NCBI GenBank assembly: GCA_964643575.1
Contig: CAZXTD010000004.1
Span: 1 to 64,000 of the forward strand
DNA: 64,000 nucleotides
DNA from: Glaciecola sp964643575
Lineage (GTDB): Bacteria; Pseudomonadota; Gammaproteobacteria; Enterobacterales; Alteromonadaceae
Reading direction: 5' to 3'
Under the pieces are notes generated by a model that ran no database searches, was not told the origin of the DNA, and saw nothing but the letters and a program-made list of their open reading frames with translations. Position numbers and translations under genes: made by a program. Position 1 is the first letter of the stretch. The number at the start of each line of letters is the position of its first letter. Positions 8,616-17,326 of the stretch are shown here, piece by piece.

Positions 8616-9209
8616 ATGAACAAACAAATTAATCAGCAAGCTCACAAGTTTCCCGTTGCCACTATTCAGTCGGGCTTTACGCTCATCGAACTCATTATTG
8701 TGATAGTCATACTCGGCATTCTTGCTGTGACAGCCGCGCCTCGTTTTATTGATATTCAATCAGATGCGCAAGCCTCTGCATTAAAAGGGGTGAGTGCAGC
8801 TTTGGCAAGTGCCAATACCTTGGTTTACGCACAAGCGTTATTACAAGGGCAAAGCGAGCTCGAGAGTGGCTCGGTTGATGTGGGTAATAATGTAAACGTG
8901 GCAACTCGTTACGGATACATCAGCTTTAATAGCAACGTGCACAGTGGTGCAAATGTGGCGCAAATAATCGATATTGATATTTGTCATCATTTAAATACTG
9001 ATAATTCGTGTAATCCTGACGGCTCTACCCAATTTATTTATGATGTGGATACCATTAGCGGTGTCTCTATGGTGCGCATATTTTCAGGACGTCTCGCTGA
9101 TAGCGACCGTGGGCCCGACAATGACCAAATTGAATGTCGAGTTGATTATCGCATGCCGGTTAATGCGGGTGATAACCCTGCCTACGAAGTTTTTGCTGAC
9201 GAGTGCTAA
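8616..9209 (+). CDS. MSHA-type type IV pilin
   Basis: This is a prepilin with a 20-residue basic leader ending in Gly, cleaved before Phe21 of the FTLIELIIVIVILGILAVTAAPRF motif. Glu at +5 is present. The mature N-terminus PRFIDIQSDAQASALKG strongly resembles MSHA major pilin MshA. Downstream are cysteine pairs (CHHLNTDNSC, and IEC with a terminal C) that could form disulfide loops. It has 197 residues. No pilus assembly genes adjoin it, so it must use an assembly system encoded elsewhere. It may be a stray MshA paralogue or a minor pilin. Confidence 0.8.
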   Translation: MNKQINQQAHKFPVATIQSGFTLIELIIVIVILGILAVTAAPRFIDIQSDAQASALKGVSAALASANTLVYAQALLQGQSELESGSVDVGNNVNVATRYGYISFNSNVHSGANVAQIIDIDICHHLNTDNSCNPDGSTQFIYDVDTISGVSMVRIFSGRLADSDRGPDNDQIECRVDYRMPVNAGDNPAYEVFADEC

Positions 9210-9521
9210 ATTTGCGCTGATAAATACGCTTACCCGTTAATACCAACTTTCCTCTTTTGCTAGGGTTTGATTTGTCGCTTATTTCTATTTTGGGCGTCGT
9301 TGACCACCGTTACCACAGCACTTGGCTCAATGCAGGTGTTTATTAAGCCTGAGAACGGAATTGCTCGCCCCTTTATCTATAAGTTCTTCCTTTTTACTAT
9401 TTATATTTATGCCGCTAGCCAACAAAGCAACAGATGAAAAGTGACAAAAAGACTTTGACTGTTATCATCGCATTACAGTTGCTATTAATACTCTTCAGCT
9501 TGTACTGATGTTTATTGCCTT
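9210..9521. other. Intergenic region without recognised content
   Basis: These 312 bp lie between the pilin gene and the next ORF. I find no convincing ORF, tRNA-like fold or intrinsic terminator. A TTGACT hexamer near 9454 could be a -35 element for the downstream gene, but no well-spaced -10 follows. Confidence 0.35.
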
Positions 9522-10283
9522 ATGGCTGTTAGTATAATTACGTTAAGTAAATATGTGGCCGAGTATGCATTGATGAAAAAATTCTTACAAAGACTATTTA
9601 TCCCTCAAATATTACAAGCAGATAGAGCGCAAAGGGACACGTCAAAAACGCTTGCTAAAGCATATGAAGAGAGCTTAGTGACCAATTTATGGGAAGATAC
9701 AGGTAGGCTTTATTTTTTACTCGATACTCTTAAGCTAAGTTTTGAAAGCGAAGTTGGCTTAGTTACTTATGAACGTTTAAGCGTAGAAATGGTAAAGGAT
9801 ATTTTAAACCAAATTAAAGAAGGCGAAAGCGCTGCCTTTCGGCAAAAAATTGTTGCTGAGCAAACCAGTGAAATACGTATATCGGTGTGCGGAATGACGT
9901 GGCAAACTTTGCACGGGCAAAGCCGAACGCGAGCCATTACCGAAGCTGCAGTGCTGCGAAGCACCACTCCTGATTTTTTAAACAGTCAAGCTTTGTTTAA
10001 GCACGCCGACCGCATCATAGACCTAGACCCTAATATTCTAAGCTTACCTAACCAGGTAAATGTATTCACCTATGACCGGGTGAGCGTAACAGATTTTTTT
10101 AGTCAAATAAAAACTATCAATACCCGTTTTGAGCCTGAAAATAAGGCCAGTATCAACTTAAATAGAGAAAATTATTTGGCGCCTTTTAGTGATAATGAGC
10201 AAAAGACAATAGACACTTTAGAGCAAGGTCGCTCACTTAGCCAAAAAGCTTATAAGCCGCTAACATCAACACCAAAAGTATGA
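9522..10283 (+). CDS. Hypothetical protein
   Basis: I do not recognise this 253-residue protein. The N-terminus may begin at Met18 (9573, KKFLQRLFIPQ) rather than at 9522, and neither start has a clear Shine-Dalgarno. It has no signal peptide or membrane segment and looks soluble and mixed alpha/beta. A feature is the charged stretch RAQRDTSKTLAKAYEES. Its 3' end overlaps the convergent Nramp gene by 47 bp. Length and normal codon use make it likely to be real. Confidence 0.65.
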   Translation: MAVSIITLSKYVAEYALMKKFLQRLFIPQILQADRAQRDTSKTLAKAYEESLVTNLWEDTGRLYFLLDTLKLSFESEVGLVTYERLSVEMVKDILNQIKEGESAAFRQKIVAEQTSEIRISVCGMTWQTLHGQSRTRAITEAAVLRSTTPDFLNSQALFKHADRIIDLDPNILSLPNQVNVFTYDRVSVTDFFSQIKTINTRFEPENKASINLNRENYLAPFSDNEQKTIDTLEQGRSLSQKAYKPLTSTPKV

Positions 10284-11424
10284 CTAAACCTCCTGCGATG
10301 TTTGCGAGTTTGCTGTTGGCGTAATTTCCCATAAGATCCGGCCGGTTACATACCCAAACCAATAAAATAGCAGATATCGGTAAGAGCAAAGCATTAGAGG
10401 TTTGCGCTAAAATGATCAGTGCCAGAGGTTTAAGCCCTAAGCTAGCCGCAAAGGTACCGATAGCCACAATACTAATTGCCGTTGCTTTAAAACGAAGATC
10501 TTTAAGTGTGTTGCCCCAGCCAAATAAACCACTAATGGCAAAAGCAGCAGCTAATGGCGCGGTGAGCGCACTTGTTAAGCCTGCTGCAAATAAACCTATA
10601 CCAAAAAAGAGTGCTGCGTTGTCACCTAGCAATGGCGCAAGTTGACTAGCAATATTTGATTTATCCACACTAATTTGTGTCGCAAAAAAGGCGGTAACCG
10701 AGCTCGAAAGTATCGCGAAGGTGACTAAGCCGCCCATGCCAATGCTAATAGCGAGCTCTTTGTTCTGCTGTGACACGCTGCCAATATCTTTATTGTTTTG
10801 TTTATCTTGTGCGCTTAAACCGGCGTGTAAAAATAAATTATAAGGAACAATAGTCGTGCCAACAATTGCCAAGGCAAGCGCGGGTGTGGCAAGGGAAGTA
10901 TCTGAAAATGTTAAGCCTTTAGCGAGTAAGTCAGTATTAATGCCCACAACAAACATTAAAGAGATAAAGACAATACTCATCAGCACAACCAAGCCAACCA
11001 AGCACTTTTCTACAATGCTGTAATGCCCAGTTAGCAATAGCAACGCTGCAATAACACCAAGCGTGAGTGCCCACGTTTGAATACTCGCACCAAAACTCGC
11101 GCTCAAACCTAAAGCCGCCCCGGTGATATTGCCGCCTTCATAAGCTGCGTTGCCAATACCGATTGCTGCAATGACTAAAGCACCTATGAGAATACGGGCC
11201 GCTTTGCTTTGCAGACTTTGCATAATTGCTTGTGATAAACCGAGGCCCGATACGCTTCCTAAACGAGACGCCATTTCTTGCAGTGTATAAGTTGCTAATA
11301 TCGCAAATGCAAGTAACCAGACCAAGGTGAAACCAGTTTGACCACCCACTACTGTAGCCGTTGTCACTGTGCCGGGCCCAATAAACGCTGCGGTGATGAT
11401 CAGTCCTTTAATTCCTGCTCGCAT
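10237..11424 (-). CDS. Nramp-family transporter with non-canonical metal site
   Basis: This polytopic inner-membrane protein of the Nramp/SLC11 fold has 395 residues and about 11 hydrophobic segments. The start ATG has an AAAGGATA ribosome site. In classical Nramp transporters helix 1 carries DPGN and helix 6 carries MPHN. Here the equivalent places read GPGT (in IGPGTVTTATVVGGQTGF) and VPYN (in TIVPYNLFLHAG). The coordinating Asp, Asn and Met are therefore replaced, so Mn or Fe import cannot be assumed. It is probably a divergent Nramp relative with another substrate. Confidence 0.8.
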   Translation of the reverse strand: MRAGIKGLIITAAFIGPGTVTTATVVGGQTGFTLVWLLAFAILATYTLQEMASRLGSVSGLGLSQAIMQSLQSKAARILIGALVIAAIGIGNAAYEGGNITGAALGLSASFGASIQTWALTLGVIAALLLLTGHYSIVEKCLVGLVVLMSIVFISLMFVVGINTDLLAKGLTFSDTSLATPALALAIVGTTIVPYNLFLHAGLSAQDKQNNKDIGSVSQQNKELAISIGMGGLVTFAILSSSVTAFFATQISVDKSNIASQLAPLLGDNAALFFGIGLFAAGLTSALTAPLAAAFAISGLFGWGNTLKDLRFKATAISIVAIGTFAASLGLKPLALIILAQTSNALLLPISAILLVWVCNRPDLMGNYANSKLANIAGGLVILLVLMLAAYKLFG

Positions 11425-11719
11425 TAGTAAAAGTATCCTTTGGTCTCTTAAATCAACATGAGTGTATCAAAATACTCCAAGAAGGTTGTTGGTTTTATGA
11501 GAGCCTTGGATTTCAAGCGCAATATCGCAAACATCGCCATTCTTAATAACTTGTGACACTTTTAAAAAAGGCAAACATTCAACAGTCTTTACTGTTAAAA
11601 AATGATTATGCTAGTCTGTCAATGAATCCAATTCACTTATATATTTGATTATGCGAAAGAACTCAGTATGATTAATAGCCCTGCAAACTAGTTTATTTTC
11701 AACGAGTTAATTATTCCTC

Positions 11720-12376
11720 ATGCAATCATCTATTCACGTCAAAAATGATTTATCGCAACTTTATGAAAATGCTGACCAAGCCGCTTTTTTACAACCCCAA
11801 GCATTTGTAGAAGGCGCGATTTTAGGGGCCGGTGCGTGTCCTGAAATTCCGTTGCCTGATGTTTGGTTACCATGGGTGATAAAGGAGCACGGTCAAATAA
11901 AAGATGCGGCGCAAGCTGACGCGATAACCGATTTGCTGTTTGCGCACTTTAAGATGTGTTTGGCACAGATGCATGATGAGAGCCTTAAGGTCCCTAGTTA
12001 TGCGATTTATAGTGACCCATCAATACAAGAAAATGACAATGAAGCGCTTTCTCAATGGTGCGAAGGCTTGGTGATGGCACATAGCGCAATGGAGCCATGT
12101 TGGCAGAAGGCATGGAACTTGATGCAAAAGAAAAAGCCTGACCTAGCACCGGAGATGGCTAAAAACCTAAAACATTGTTTGTTAATGTTTTCTACCTTTG
12201 CAGACCCAGAAAAAGCGATTAAAGAAGCAGCTAAGAAAGGCGATTTCACTTTAGCTCAAAACTTACCTCTAGTTTCGCAAAGTCTACAACATACCCTGGC
12301 TACTTATATTGAATTATCTGGTGAACTAGCTGCATACTTGCCCAATCAGTTCGAGACGTTTAAGCAAGAAAAGTAG
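11720..12376 (+). CDS. UPF0149 / YecA-like protein
   Basis: This soluble, mostly alpha-helical protein of 218 residues belongs to the UPF0149 (YgfB/YecA) type. The signature FVEGAILGAGACPEIPLPDVWLPWV, with the second signature WCEGLVMAHSAMEPCW, matches the N-terminal and central helices of YecA proteins. The C-terminal SEC-C zinc motif found in longer YecA proteins is absent. Function is unknown. It is divergent from the Nramp gene across 295 bp, in which I found no clear operator. Confidence 0.75.
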   Translation: MQSSIHVKNDLSQLYENADQAAFLQPQAFVEGAILGAGACPEIPLPDVWLPWVIKEHGQIKDAAQADAITDLLFAHFKMCLAQMHDESLKVPSYAIYSDPSIQENDNEALSQWCEGLVMAHSAMEPCWQKAWNLMQKKKPDLAPEMAKNLKHCLLMFSTFADPEKAIKEAAKKGDFTLAQNLPLVSQSLQHTLATYIELSGELAAYLPNQFETFKQEK

Positions 12377-12377
12377 C

Positions 12378-13523
12378 TTACTCTTTTTTATGATTTATAT
12401 GTTTGAGTATGAATGTTTCTGGTCGTAAGTCATAAGCAGACGTTTTACCATTAAGTACTTTGCTCATACTTTTAATCGCTTCTTTTGACCATTGAGGTGA
12501 ATGTAAGAAGTCACCAAAAACCTGTGCATTGTTTTTATTTATATGACTCATGGGTGTTTTTATTACAAGCCCTAACTCGTCAGAAAAGTCGATTCCGTTC
12601 AAGTAATCGTAATATAAAACAAGCGAAAAACCGGCTTCTAAAAAGTGGCCACCCATGCTCATTGTTAACTTGTTTTGCTCGATTAAAGACGGAGTCTCGT
12701 TCGACCAATCTATACTGCCAATCACGGAATGTTTCGGGATTGACATTTTGCTTGTCTCTAGACCTTCCAATAACCCATATGCCATGATGTCGCTTGCAAG
12801 CCAAAATGCATCTATGCTCGCATGTCGCTTAACTATTGTAGGGGTTATTTGGGCGACTCTTTGTTTGCTCCAGTCGCCATAAATAAACCCTAAAATCTGA
12901 CTATTGCCGTCAGCTTTTACGGCTTCTTCAAGACCTGCCAGCCTCTGTTTGCTGACATCTGCAAAGCTTTGCCCGGTAATCGCAAAAAGATTGATATTGC
13001 ATGCTTGGTTCGGACATTTATTGTTACGCCCTTGTTTGATTAATGCTGTGCCCAAGTCTTTACCCACAAGGAAATCATTAGGTGAAAGCTGTGCTAACCA
13101 ATTAGGGTATTTTTCTCGGGGTTTACCTATAGACTTGCTCTGCTGCAATGACACATCTGAATTAATCGATATTAATGCAATGTCGTGTTTTTGGAGCAAC
13201 AGCAGTATTTCTTCCTCAGAGCCAACCCAAAACGATGTCAGAACAAGTGAAGGCTTTTGGGGGCTGGCATTGATGCGGTTTTCTATAAATTCGGCAGCGC
13301 GAAATCTATTCCTCATCGACTCTGGCGGATAAGCTACGTCCAAATTAAATCCTAAAACGTCAGCCACAGCTTGAGCAAAGTCAACCTGTGCATCCCAAAA
13401 CGGAAACCCTTTATCAACTGGATAAATGAATAGAACATGCTCAGTATTAGTCTGTTCAAGCTTGGCGTTCGCATTAACGACAAAGCTTAGAATGCAAAAA
13501 ATAGATAAAAATATGCGTGCCAA
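12378..13523 (-). CDS. Periplasmic sugar-binding-like protein (orphan)
   Basis: This is a secreted periplasmic binding protein of the type I (sugar/LuxP-like) fold, 381 residues, with a 20-residue signal peptide ending NANA. The N-terminal lobe starts HVLFIYPVDKGFPFWDAQ. The hinge-region ISINSDV and GSIDWSNETPSLIEQNKLTMSMGGHF segments are typical of ligand-binding PBPs. No ABC permease or ATPase is adjacent, so it may instead feed a membrane sensor. The ligand is unknown. It nearly abuts the convergent YecA-like gene. Confidence 0.75.
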   Translation of the reverse strand: MARIFLSIFCILSFVVNANAKLEQTNTEHVLFIYPVDKGFPFWDAQVDFAQAVADVLGFNLDVAYPPESMRNRFRAAEFIENRINASPQKPSLVLTSFWVGSEEEILLLLQKHDIALISINSDVSLQQSKSIGKPREKYPNWLAQLSPNDFLVGKDLGTALIKQGRNNKCPNQACNINLFAITGQSFADVSKQRLAGLEEAVKADGNSQILGFIYGDWSKQRVAQITPTIVKRHASIDAFWLASDIMAYGLLEGLETSKMSIPKHSVIGSIDWSNETPSLIEQNKLTMSMGGHFLEAGFSLVLYYDYLNGIDFSDELGLVIKTPMSHINKNNAQVFGDFLHSPQWSKEAIKSMSKVLNGKTSAYDLRPETFILKHINHKKE

Positions 13524-13610
13524 GGATATATCCTATTAAATCAGATGTTCAAAAAGTTGAGCAACCAAGGTTAATTACCGTAAGCCCTATAATAGTTGAT
13601 AATTCGGTGT

Positions 13611-14060
13611 TCAAAAAGGCTTGGCAATTGCCAATACTACAATTATAAGTAAGGCCAACACGGGCGCTTCGTTTAATATTCGATAAAACTTATGACTGTG
13701 AGTATTGGTATTATTTAAAAATCGCTTCATCAGTACAAATAAGTACGCGTGATAAACGTAATACAAAATCACAAACACCAACTTTATATGTAGCCACATG
13801 CTTAGCTTAAACCAGTCACGGCCATATTCTACAATCAATAAAACGCCAAAAACTAAGGTTAGTACGGCAAAAGGTGTGACAAAATACCAAAGCCGCCGCT
13901 GCATAATATTGAGTTGGTCTTTAAAGGCTTGATTAGTACTTTCGGCGTTATAAACAAACAAGCGAGGCAAGTAAAACAAGCCGGCCATCCAAGCGACCAT
14001 AAAAAACACATGTAGAGATTTGTACCAAAGTAGCAAAGGGATATTTGTTAACCAATCCAT
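13611..14060 (-). CDS. hemJ: Protoporphyrinogen oxidase HemJ
   Basis: This membrane enzyme oxidises protoporphyrinogen IX to protoporphyrin IX late in haem synthesis. It has 149 residues with about four transmembrane helices. The signature KSLHVFFMVAWMAGLFYLPRLFVY (with the conserved His) and later MQRRLWYFVTPF are typical of HemJ (UPF0093). It lies 20 bp downstream of the ClC gene and may be co-transcribed with it. Another haem gene, hemB, is at 25.6 kb. Confidence 0.9.
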   Translation of the reverse strand: MDWLTNIPLLLWYKSLHVFFMVAWMAGLFYLPRLFVYNAESTNQAFKDQLNIMQRRLWYFVTPFAVLTLVFGVLLIVEYGRDWFKLSMWLHIKLVFVILYYVYHAYLFVLMKRFLNNTNTHSHKFYRILNEAPVLALLIIVVLAIAKPF

Positions 14061-14080
14061 ATAAAGTTCCAGTTAATCGA

Positions 14081-15958
14081 CTAGTGCCGTAGTCGGAGCA
14101 AATAAGTATGCAGCATGTTCCAAGTGATTATACCGCAAATCTGACCGCGGATTTTTTCTGAATTGTGACCGTCAAATAGTTCTGAATCAATGTTTTCGTG
14201 TTCACTAGCCGTATTTGAGTACACAACAACACCGCCTTGTCGTTTTTTATAAAGTAATTCATAAACCTCGGCCAAGGTATTTTGTTCTGATACCGAGTGC
14301 AAGCTTTGTAGGCTAATCGGATAAGCATTTTCTTGTAAGCTAACGTCGAGACTGACTAAGTTCCAGTCAAAATTAGGATCGTCAGCTGAGTCAGTATAAT
14401 TAGGTGTTTTTTCGCGCATTTCATCAGAGTCTACGCTTACTGCGTTGTCGATAATTTCAGGCTCGATTGATGTTTTACTTACTCTATCAATTACAAACGC
14501 ATCGGGGTGCTCTTGCAAATAACCATACATTTCGGCATCTTTGCCATCATAGTATACGCGAATATCGCGGCGCATGATGGCCATTACGCCAGTGTCTTGC
14601 AGCACATCTCTAATTGAGGTGGTGGTGTAGGGCAGGCCTTGATAGTCTAGTTGCAATACAAAAATAGAGCGATTAGCGCACAATTGCTTAGAAGTGACGT
14701 AAGCACTTACTATTGTTATGATGGCCGGCAGAATTACCTGTTGTGTTGAGCTCAGTTCCATAGCAGCCGATAGCGCGGCCATGGGCGCATGCAGCACAGC
14801 GGCTAAAAAGCCTGCTAGGCCAAGTAAAGCGTAATTTTCTGTAAGGCCTGACACTACTTGGCTATCTACTTCAAAAACAAACAAGCCCTGCAGGAAAAGC
14901 GTACCGGCTAAAATGCCTATCACCATTACAGCTCCAATGATCCCGCCAGGTACGCCTAAGCTAATGGCTACGATGGCGAGTAAAAACTTAGCGGCAAATA
15001 GCAGGGCTATGGCTAGTGTGTCGGGTGACGCATGTAAGAAGTTATTAATGTTAATAAATTCTGCACCAAGGGCACTGGGCATAAAAAAGGCAAATGCGCC
15101 CGTAATCACGGCAGCCGCCAACAAGCGCGTTACCATTGACAGCGGGCGACACAATCGCATGATACGCATTAGCTGGCTATTAAATACACTGGCCAATATA
15201 CCCAAAAACATGCCCAATAAAATAAGCAAGGGAAAGTGCGAGTATTCCATGATTGAGAAGTCTAAAAATGCGAGTTCAGTCACATCACCAAATACCAAGC
15301 GTGTTAAAAACGACCCGCATGCGGCGGCGAGCAAAACAGGCACAAAAATATGTACCTTGTATTCCCGCATCACCACTTCCATTACAAATATTACAGCAGC
15401 AAAAGGGGTATTAAATGCTGCAGCAATACCTGCTGCAATGCCGCACCCGGCTAATATGCGCAGGCTATTAAAGGGGAGTTTAAACCAACGGCCAACGTAA
15501 TGACTCGCTGCAGCCGCTAAATGTACTGTCGGGCCTTCTTTGCCCACAACAAAACCGCTGGCTAATGCTAAAATGCCGCCAAAAAACTGATTGATTGAGC
15601 TGACAAAAGGAATGTGACCGTAAAAAAGTTTAAATCGGTGTATAACAAATGGTATACCCAGCCGATAATGTTTAAACCCGGTAAGTTTTGCGATGGCAAT
15701 GATGGTAAGTACGGCAATAATTGGGAATAAAAATAGTTGCCAACTAGGCAATGCGCTATAATCTCCCACACTGCCTAAAATCGATACTTGTAAAAGCGCT
15801 AAACATAGCCTAAACAGTATGATGATACCAGCCGCAATGAGCCCGCCTAGCAACCCGATAATACATAGTTGGACTGATGTAGACGGTGTTGATAGAGCTA
15901 GGCGCAGCGCAGGTAAAAAGCTGAGCGATTGCAAAAAGTGTTGGGTGCGAGTAAACAA
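14081..15958 (-). CDS. ClC-family chloride channel/transporter with C-terminal CBS region
   Basis: This inner-membrane anion transporter has 625 residues. The membrane core spans about 25-440. It keeps the gating glutamate in GKEGPTVH. The GSGIPE motif is degenerate (RLGIPFVI) and the third filter motif reads GVPGGIIGAV. The C-terminal 185 residues form a cytoplasmic CBS-like module (TTTSIRDVLQDTGVMAIM ... ICGIITWNML). An acidic insertion splits it around residues 500-540. It is the first gene upstream of hemJ. Whether it is a Cl/H antiporter or a channel cannot be told. Confidence 0.88.
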   Translation of the reverse strand: MFTRTQHFLQSLSFLPALRLALSTPSTSVQLCIIGLLGGLIAAGIIILFRLCLALLQVSILGSVGDYSALPSWQLFLFPIIAVLTIIAIAKLTGFKHYRLGIPFVIHRFKLFYGHIPFVSSINQFFGGILALASGFVVGKEGPTVHLAAAASHYVGRWFKLPFNSLRILAGCGIAAGIAAAFNTPFAAVIFVMEVVMREYKVHIFVPVLLAAACGSFLTRLVFGDVTELAFLDFSIMEYSHFPLLILLGMFLGILASVFNSQLMRIMRLCRPLSMVTRLLAAAVITGAFAFFMPSALGAEFININNFLHASPDTLAIALLFAAKFLLAIVAISLGVPGGIIGAVMVIGILAGTLFLQGLFVFEVDSQVVSGLTENYALLGLAGFLAAVLHAPMAALSAAMELSSTQQVILPAIITIVSAYVTSKQLCANRSIFVLQLDYQGLPYTTTSIRDVLQDTGVMAIMRRDIRVYYDGKDAEMYGYLQEHPDAFVIDRVSKTSIEPEIIDNAVSVDSDEMREKTPNYTDSADDPNFDWNLVSLDVSLQENAYPISLQSLHSVSEQNTLAEVYELLYKKRQGGVVVYSNTASEHENIDSELFDGHNSEKIRGQICGIITWNMLHTYLLRLRH

Positions 15959-16096
15959 ATTAATACGCTATTAGTTGATTCAATATAAACGAACGGCTAT
16001 TGAGTGAAATTCTACAAGATTGCTACGCTATCGTATTGTTGCATATACGTTAGCGATAGTATCAGATTAACATAAAACAACAACTTAGGAGAGACA

Positions 16097-16807
16097 TTGG
16101 ACTTAAGAAAATACCGCGAAAAAGCTGGCTTTGTTCGCTATTACTTAGTCTTAATTATAATTATTGTTGCAGTCGCTTACGCAGGCTATGAGTTTGCGCA
16201 TGTCGAAAAAGCGAGTTTAGAAGCAGACAATAGGCTACTCAATAAAAGCCTGAATAATTTGAGCGGTGAGCATCAAAAGCTACAATCTGACTACAATATT
16301 TTGAAAGTAGAGCTAGAAATAGCACAACTAGCTAATGAGCAGTCTCAAGTCAGTATTAAAGATGGTATTAACCGTGAACAAACTTTAAAAGAACAAATAT
16401 CGTTTTATCAACGAGTGCTTGCCCCCGAAATGTCGCAAGATGGCTTTGTAGTTGAACGAATGGAAATATCGCCAACGGTAAGTGAAAATAACTACGCAGT
16501 AAATATGATTTTATTGCAACATGAAAACATCAAAGCCGTTGTAAAAGGGACCTTGAGCATTCGCGTATTCGGGAGTCAAAACGGTAAGGCGCAAAGCTTT
16601 GACATTCAAGACCTGCAAGACGTACCTAAGTCGTCATTAGAATTTGCGTTCAAATATTTTCAGGTTGTACAAACAAGCATAACCTTACCGAGTGACTTTA
16701 CGCCCGACCGTTTCGAAATCAATACCGACATTTACAAGTATCGTAAAAAACGTGGGTCCTATTCAACTACCATTAAATGGCAAGAAGCATTTAGCGAAGC
16801 TGAGTGA
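16097..16807 (+). CDS. DUF6776-type membrane-anchored coiled-coil protein
   Basis: This bitopic protein of 236 residues has a short basic N-terminus, one membrane helix (about 15-33) and a coiled coil (about 38-105). A soluble C-terminal domain follows, with VKGTLSIRVFGSQNGK and TPDRFEINTDIYKYRKK. It resembles the DUF6776 proteins found in gammaproteobacteria. The start is TTG at 16097, preceded closely by AGGAGAG. No upstream ATG is available. Function is unknown. It precedes erpA on the same strand. Confidence 0.7.
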   Translation: MDLRKYREKAGFVRYYLVLIIIIVAVAYAGYEFAHVEKASLEADNRLLNKSLNNLSGEHQKLQSDYNILKVELEIAQLANEQSQVSIKDGINREQTLKEQISFYQRVLAPEMSQDGFVVERMEISPTVSENNYAVNMILLQHENIKAVVKGTLSIRVFGSQNGKAQSFDIQDLQDVPKSSLEFAFKYFQVVQTSITLPSDFTPDRFEINTDIYKYRKKRGSYSTTIKWQEAFSEAE

Positions 16808-16923
16808 ATACTTGATTAAAACACTCAGGTATTAGATAATTAACGGGTTGATTAGTTTATTAATGCAAGCACATTGGGATGTATTAATGTGATTTCGAAC
16901 GTATGGTGCTTGTGGAGAAATTT

Positions 16924-17268
16924 ATGTCTGTAGAATCTGCCATGCCTATTGAGTTTTCAGACTCGGCGGCAAGCAAAGTTAAAACCCTGATTGAAGAAGA
17001 AGAAAATCCAAACCTTAAGTTGCGCGTGTATGTCACAGGTGGCGGATGTTCTGGTTTTCAATACGGATTTACATTTGACGAAAAAGTAAACGAAGGCGAT
17101 ATGACCATTGAAAATCAAACTGTCACTTTAGTGGTAGACCCAATGAGTTTACAATACTTAGTTGGCGGCATCGTTGATTATACTGACGGTTTAGAAGGCT
17201 CTCGTTTTTTTGTGAATAACCCAAATGCGAGTACCACTTGCGGCTGCGGCGCGAGTTTTAGTGTGTAG
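16924..17268 (+). CDS. erpA: Iron-sulfur cluster insertion protein ErpA
   Basis: This A-type carrier delivers Fe-S clusters to apo-proteins, including IspG/IspH and respiratory enzymes. From the ATG at 16924 the protein has 114 residues, the same as E. coli ErpA. The frame also opens at GTG 16903, but the extra seven residues have no counterpart. The three cluster-binding cysteines are present in GGGCSGFQ and CGCGASF. The sequence is near-identical to E. coli over VDPMSLQYLVGG. The GTGGAGAA before the ATG serves as ribosome site. Confidence 0.97.
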   Translation: MSVESAMPIEFSDSAASKVKTLIEEEENPNLKLRVYVTGGGCSGFQYGFTFDEKVNEGDMTIENQTVTLVVDPMSLQYLVGGIVDYTDGLEGSRFFVNNPNASTTCGCGASFSV

Positions 17269-17326
17269 TTGAGTTTTAATAATCACTTTTACGCAGTACA
17301 ACATTAACAACCACAGGAAAATATAA

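Noticed and set aside
8469..8759. A 96-residue minus-strand open frame
   Set aside because: It overlaps the pilin start and signal segment on the opposite strand, and its composition is not protein-like.
12360..12400. Terminator at the YecA-like / binding-protein convergence
   Set aside because: The AGTA-GCT-TACT stem has only four base pairs before mismatch, so it is too weak to call.
14913..15500. A 195-residue plus-strand open frame
   Set aside because: It is antisense to the ClC gene, has no ribosome site and has biased composition (Ala, Asn, Lys-rich), as expected for a shadow frame.
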